From Euzebya sp. (GTDB lineage Bacteria; Actinomycetota; Nitriliruptoria; Euzebyales; Euzebyaceae): a stretch of 64,000 bases of DNA. The notes beneath the pieces are model-generated. The model saw only the letters and a list, made by a program, of their open reading frames with translations. It ran no database searches and was not told the DNA's origin. Location of the stretch: assembly GCF_964222135.1 (NCBI RefSeq), contig NZ_CAXQBR010000003.1, forward strand, positions 182,687 through 246,686, in the 5' to 3' direction. The translations under genes and the position numbers were made by a program. Numbering within the stretch: the first letter of the stretch is position 1; each line of letters starts with the position of its first letter. Positions 61,206 to 64,000 of the stretch are shown here, piece after piece.

Positions 61206-61250
61206 GGTGACCGACGGGAATCGAACCCGCGACCTTCGCGACCACAACGC
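61206..61250 (-). pseudogene. Truncated tRNA-His(GUG), 3' half only
   Basis: The reverse strand has the anticodon loop TTGTGGT (GUG), CGCGA stem, T arm GCGGG-TTCGATT-CCCGT and the 3' acceptor strand CGGTCACC. On the 5' side the sequence departs from tRNA within the anticodon stem (CCGGATCTCGG...), so the first half is absent. A fragment from anticodon loop to 3' end is exactly what an att duplicate looks like, as at 43616. Confidence 0.78.
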
Positions 61251-61552
61251 CGGATCTCGGCGCCGCCGGCTGATCGAGACGCGGTGGCTAAAATCGTCCT
61301 GACCTGGGGTTTTACGATCACACTGGCCGCGCGCGTGTCGGCGCACAGACCTCATCCACCCCGCCAGATTCAGCGGCGTACTGTCGCTCGTACTGTCGCC
61401 GGTCGACTGAACAGCATCCTTTATTGCAAAGCGGGGTTGACAACCGGGTGACGATGTGCCATCCGGTCGCGACCTGTCGAGCATCTCGTTGACGGCGCGA
61501 CAGGCCCGAGTCCGACGCCAAGCGAACGGGCGATCTCCTGGCCGGCCCCCGT
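61251..61552. other. Gap with no supported gene
   Basis: No credible gene. On the minus strand 61490-61570 encodes KVADIVNGGRPGQEIARSLG in shifting frames, which hints at an HTH of a transposase or resolvase, but it is too short to assign. Local composition is lower in GC than the core chromosome. Confidence 0.4.
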
Positions 61553-61954
61553 TCACGATGTCCGCCACCTTGGAGCGGGTTCACCGCGGCGTGTCGCCGC
61601 GTGACATGGCGCCGCACACCCGCTGCCGTTCACACGCCGAATACAAATCTGCACATGGCCGCTGCTCATCAATGCCTGGCAGCGTCGGAGCTCGGACCGT
61701 TCATCGCCCGTCAACTGCTCCAGGGCCTCCAGGACCTGCATCGAGATCAGCGTGGTGCCGAGGTCGCGGAGGTTGTTGAGGACGCCGTGCAGCGCGGCCT
61801 GGTCGGCCACCGCGCCGCGCAACGTCGTGGTTCCGTCCGGCTCGCGGGTGAGGGTGAGACCGTCGAACCAGCGGGCCCAGCGGTCGTCGAGGTGGTCTTG
61901 GATGCGGAACTCGTAGGTGACCGGGATGCCGGATCCGGGCACAGCGGGGGTCAT
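61553..61954 (-). CDS. Conserved hypothetical protein with altered C-terminus
   Basis: Start at ATG 61954 (MTPAVPGSGIPVTYEFRIQD). The first 90 residues (LDDRWARWFDGLTLTREPDG, TTTLRGAVADQAALHGVLNN and LRDLGTTLISMQ) match a small actinobacterial protein type I recognise from genomes, which usually ends about there. Here the frame continues 45 residues with Cys/Arg-rich sequence unlike the rest, so the natural stop seems lost. The ATG overlaps the stop of an upstream membrane-protein fragment (ATGA). Confidence 0.5.
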   Translation of the reverse strand: MTPAVPGSGIPVTYEFRIQDHLDDRWARWFDGLTLTREPDGTTTLRGAVADQAALHGVLNNLRDLGTTLISMQVLEALEQLTGDERSELRRCQALMSSGHVQICIRRVNGSGCAAPCHAATRRGEPAPRWRTS

Positions 61955-62070
61955 GGCAGCTCTGCTGCCTGCACGGCTGGAGCCCGTGGCCGACGGATGC
62001 GCCAGGTGCCGAGGACCCATTCCGCGATCGCGAGGTTGATGATCCACGCGGCGCCCATCAGGAGGTCATG
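61951..62070 (-). pseudogene. C-terminal fragment of a membrane protein
   Basis: In frame: PHDLLMGAAWIINLAIAEWV then LGTWRIRRPRAPAVQAAELP and stop, the last membrane helix and tail of a multi-helix protein (DUF-type, unknown). Coding similarity ends at about 62070, where a methyltransferase fragment begins on the other strand. Its stop overlaps the start of the next gene, so the two were an operon. Confidence 0.5.
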
Positions 62071-62086
62071 GGGGACCTCGGCGTCA

Positions 62087-62246
62087 CCGAAGATGGCCCA
62101 CGGCGACGCGCTCGCCGCCCTGCGCTCGTTGACCCACCTGTCGGAGTTCGCGCCCCATCACGTTGGCCAGGTGCGGCTGGCCTACTTGGATCCGCCGTTC
62201 AACACCGGGCAGGCGTTCGCGCAGTACGACGACGCGCTGGAGTCGT
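62087..62246 (+). pseudogene. N-terminal fragment of a DNA methyltransferase
   Basis: MAHGDALAALRSLTHLSEFA then HVGQVRLAYLDPPFNTGQAF and AQYDDALESS are encoded from ATG 62093. DPPFNTG is motif IV of type III-like N6-adenine methyltransferases. The sense ends near 62246 and the rest of the enzyme is absent. Confidence 0.62.
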
Positions 62247-62315
62247 CTGAAACAGCTCGGCATCAGGTAGGCGCTATGGTCCAGACTGGTGGATGGGCCG
62301 GGGCGGCGCACCCGG

Positions 62316-62526
62316 TCATGAGGTGTGAGCGACCTCCTTCCACGCGTCGGGTGCGTCTTGTAGTTCGCCGTTGAGAAGGTGGCGCCGGCTCGAACGAGTG
62401 GAACGAGTTCGCGTCCGCTAATGCGCCGCCACCGCGCCTGCCGGCTTGCATGAGCTTGAACGCCATCGCCCTTGGTGCACGGACCAGAAGGTGATCCAGG
62501 GAACGCGGGTCCTGGTGCAGGAGCTC
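62316..62526 (-). pseudogene. C-terminal remnant of an IS256-family transposase
   Basis: In three frames on the minus strand: HQDPRSLDHLLVRAPRAMAF, then ARWRRISGRELVPLVRAGAT, then LNGELQDAPDAWKEVAHTS and stop. These match the final 70 residues of IS256-type transposases (AFKLxQAAxxRWRRI..LVPLVRAG). At least two frameshifts. No other part of the IS is present. Confidence 0.6.
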
Positions 62527-62735
62527 GCCCTCCCCAACATCGACTGATCCAATTCGCGCCCAGTCGGGTCCGCCGCCATCTACCCGTCACAGACCTGACG
62601 GTTCGCGACGTGATTGACACCGTTTGTGGGCACCACGGTGACCTGTGTAGACGGCGTGTACAGCGACGTAACCGAGCTCACTGTCACGGGACCAGATGAC
62701 GGGATGGGGTGAGAGGGGGACAGGTCCAAGGCGGG

Positions 62736-63140
62736 TCAAGGCCGCGCGTTGATGAGGCTCAGAAGCCGCTCTCGTACCACCTCGTCGTCGCCGGGTTGCA
62801 GCATGTCCGGGCTGATGTACAGCCCGTCCCGTCCGTCGGCAAGGACGGCGATCGAGGGTTCGCCCTGCATCAAGGCGAAGACGACGTCCTCGGCGGTGCG
62901 ACCCACGACCGCCGGGTCGATGACCACGCTGAGGCGCGGAACCGGTTGGCCGGCCTCGTTGCGTTGATCGACTGAGACCGCAACACCGGGCAAGCCCTGG
63001 AGATGTGTCCGCCACTGCTCGACAACTTCGTACCAGCCGCGTCGCTCCGCTTCGTGGTCCAGCGTGACGTATCTGCGAACAGCAGCGACCAGACCCGCGA
63101 TCTCCTCCTTGCCCACCTTGAGGGCACGGGCGAACCGCTG
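62736..63140 (-). pseudogene. C-terminal fragment of a SelA-like PLP enzyme
   Basis: About 130 residues remain: VGKEEIAGLVAAVRRYVTLD, WYEVVEQWRTHLQGLPGVAV, PVPRLSVVIDPAVVGRTAED and a proper stop. This is the C-terminal domain of SelA/DgaE-like PLP-dependent enzymes (MKVGKEEIAGLVAAL pattern). The catalytic-Lys domain is missing upstream; the frame meets a stop at 63159. Not functional as it stands. Confidence 0.6.
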
Positions 63141-63156
63141 GTGAGGTGCGGCGTTG

Positions 63157-63388
63157 GCTCACGACTTCACTCTGGGGGAGGCGGAGACGCAGCAGGCCCA
63201 CGACGAGGAGATGGCGGGAGATGGATCACGGGGCTGGCGAACCCCCTACACCCTCACCCTCCCGCCGGGCGAGACCGTAGACGACCTGGACGTTCACAGA
63301 GCCCGACGAGATCCTCATTGGCTGCCACGTGCCAGGCCACTACCACTCAGGGATGCGCGGCACGGTCACCATCGCCGGAGGGACTTGA
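63157..63388 (+). pseudogene. Frameshifted fragment of a blue-copper (cupredoxin) protein
   Basis: One frame gives AHDFTLGEAETQQAHDEEMA to TLTLPPGETVDDL. After a frameshift near 63293 it resumes as TFTEPDEILIGCHVPGHYHS then GMRGTVTIAGGT and stop. The copper ligands His, Cys, His and Met (AHDF, GCHVPGHYHSGM) are all visible. The N-terminal half and signal peptide are missing. Not functional. Confidence 0.65.
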
Positions 63389-63452
63389 CGTTCGCCGCGA
63401 TCGGCGATCGATCTGGCCGCCGGCATCGTCCCCGACCGTTCCCTGGTGTCGG

Positions 63453-64000
63453 TCATCCGGCGGGAGTGGATCGTGGTAGACGAAGGGTGAAGCGGGCGCC
63501 GCCTGCGGCGTTGGAATCGACGGTGAGCATGCCGCCGTGGGCGGTGGTGAGCTCCGTCGCGACGGCCAGCCCGATGCCCGACCCTCCGGCTGCCTTGCCG
63601 AGTTCGCCCTGGGAGAACCGCTCGAACAGGTGCGCGGTCTCGTCCGGTGGCACGCCCGGACCGGTGTCGTCGACCAGGAGCTCCGCGACCCCGTCGCGGC
63701 CCCGGGTGGTGACGGTCACCCGACCCCCCGGCGGGGTGAACTTGATCGCATTGCTCAGGAGGTTCAGCACCACCTGGTGGAGCCGGTCGGGGTCGCCCTG
63801 GACCGGCGCGGTGGTGAACTCGGTGTGGACGTCGAGGTCAGCGTCCACAGCCGGGGTCTGCACCGAGGCAGCCGCCCGGGCGGCGACGTCGGCGAGGTCG
63901 ACGGGCTCGTGGCGCATGGTCAGCCGCGCGGCGTCGGCTGCGGCGAGGGTCTCCAGATCGCCGACAAGGCGGGTGAGCCGGACGATCTCGTCGTGGAGGG
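63453..64000 (-). CDS. Sensor histidine kinase, C-terminal part, cut by window edge
   Basis: The frame is open to the right edge (LHDEIVRLTRLVGDLETLAA precedes the listed start). The HATPase domain is complete: VVLNLLSNAIKFTPPGGRVT (N box), DDTGPGVPPDE (G1), LFERFSQGE and GGSGIGLAVATELTTAHGGM (G2). The dimerisation region only begins in the window, so the phospho-accepting His and any sensor domain lie outside. A two-component kinase; the partner is not visible. Confidence 0.88.
   Translation of the reverse strand, partial: LHDEIVRLTRLVGDLETLAAADAARLTMRHEPVDLADVAARAAASVQTPAVDADLDVHTEFTTAPVQGDPDRLHQVVLNLLSNAIKFTPPGGRVTVTTRGRDGVAELLVDDTGPGVPPDETAHLFERFSQGELGKAAGGSGIGLAVATELTTAHGGMLTVDSNAAGGARFTLRLPRSTPAG

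Overview
The window is very GC-rich, densely packed chromosomal DNA of an actinobacterium. A conservon (sensor ATPase, roadblock/LC7 protein, DUF742 protein, small GTPase), a DUF3097 protein, a DUF2993 protein, a DevR/DosR-type response regulator and cell-wall-binding repeat 2 domains together point to Actinomycetota. A deep lineage such as Nitriliruptoria/Euzebya is plausible, but that placement is inference; there is no rRNA or single-copy phylogenetic marker to settle it.

Layout. 0-3.4 kb: conservon, truncated at its 5' end by the window edge. 3.4-18.9 kb: core and accessory metabolism (dihydroorotase, family 1 beta-glucosidase, hotdog thioesterase, histidine phosphatase, aminotransferase), membrane proteins, a decayed chemoreceptor, and a three-gene SPFH / zinc-ribbon / membrane coiled-coil operon that recalls the Bacillus ydj membrane-stress genes. 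18.6-22.3 kb: large SNF2 helicase with a small downstream partner. 22.8-28.5 kb: secreted LVIVD protein, DUF2993 protein, zinc metallopeptidase plus acetyltransferase, ArsR regulator with a CDF metal exporter, and a DnaQ-like exonuclease. 28.5-34.4 kb: a stress set with the flavour of a DosR regulon (CBS/DUF294 protein, hemerythrin, membrane hydrolase, universal stress protein with an added zinc finger, DevR-like regulator). 34.3-36.8 kb: three broken genes lying against one another (P-type ATPase/TrkA chimera, PAS-GGDEF, ABC permease).

37.8-43.6 kb is an accessory zone: RelE-type toxin-antitoxin, an ISL3 transposase gene carrying an amber codon, a complete group II intron, MazF toxin-antitoxin, and a DUF433/DUF5615 toxin-antitoxin pair bracketed by an 80-bp direct repeat.

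43.6-54.6 kb is an integrative mobilizable element about 11 kb long. It is bounded by a perfect 55-bp duplication of the 3' half of tRNA-Leu(UAG), with the intact tRNA on the right. It encodes a tyrosine integrase, a small HTH excisionase-like protein, a MobF relaxase, a sigma-factor-like protein whose start sits beside a perfect hairpin, several tiny basic proteins, a LysM protein, a DUF3800 protein, an HNH nuclease and a possible PD-(D/E)XK protein. No type IV secretion genes are present, so it would need a helper for conjugation.

54.6-61.1 kb returns to ordinary chromosome: Nudix hydrolase, Tat-exported phosphodiesterase with cell-wall-binding repeats, L,D-transpeptidase, SRAP protein, a tandem pair of HNH proteins and tRNA-Lys(CUU). 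61.2-63.4 kb is a graveyard that begins with a truncated tRNA-His, probably the end of a second, decayed integrated element, and holds fragments of a methyltransferase, an IS256 transposase, a SelA-like enzyme and a blue-copper protein. A sensor kinase runs off the right edge.
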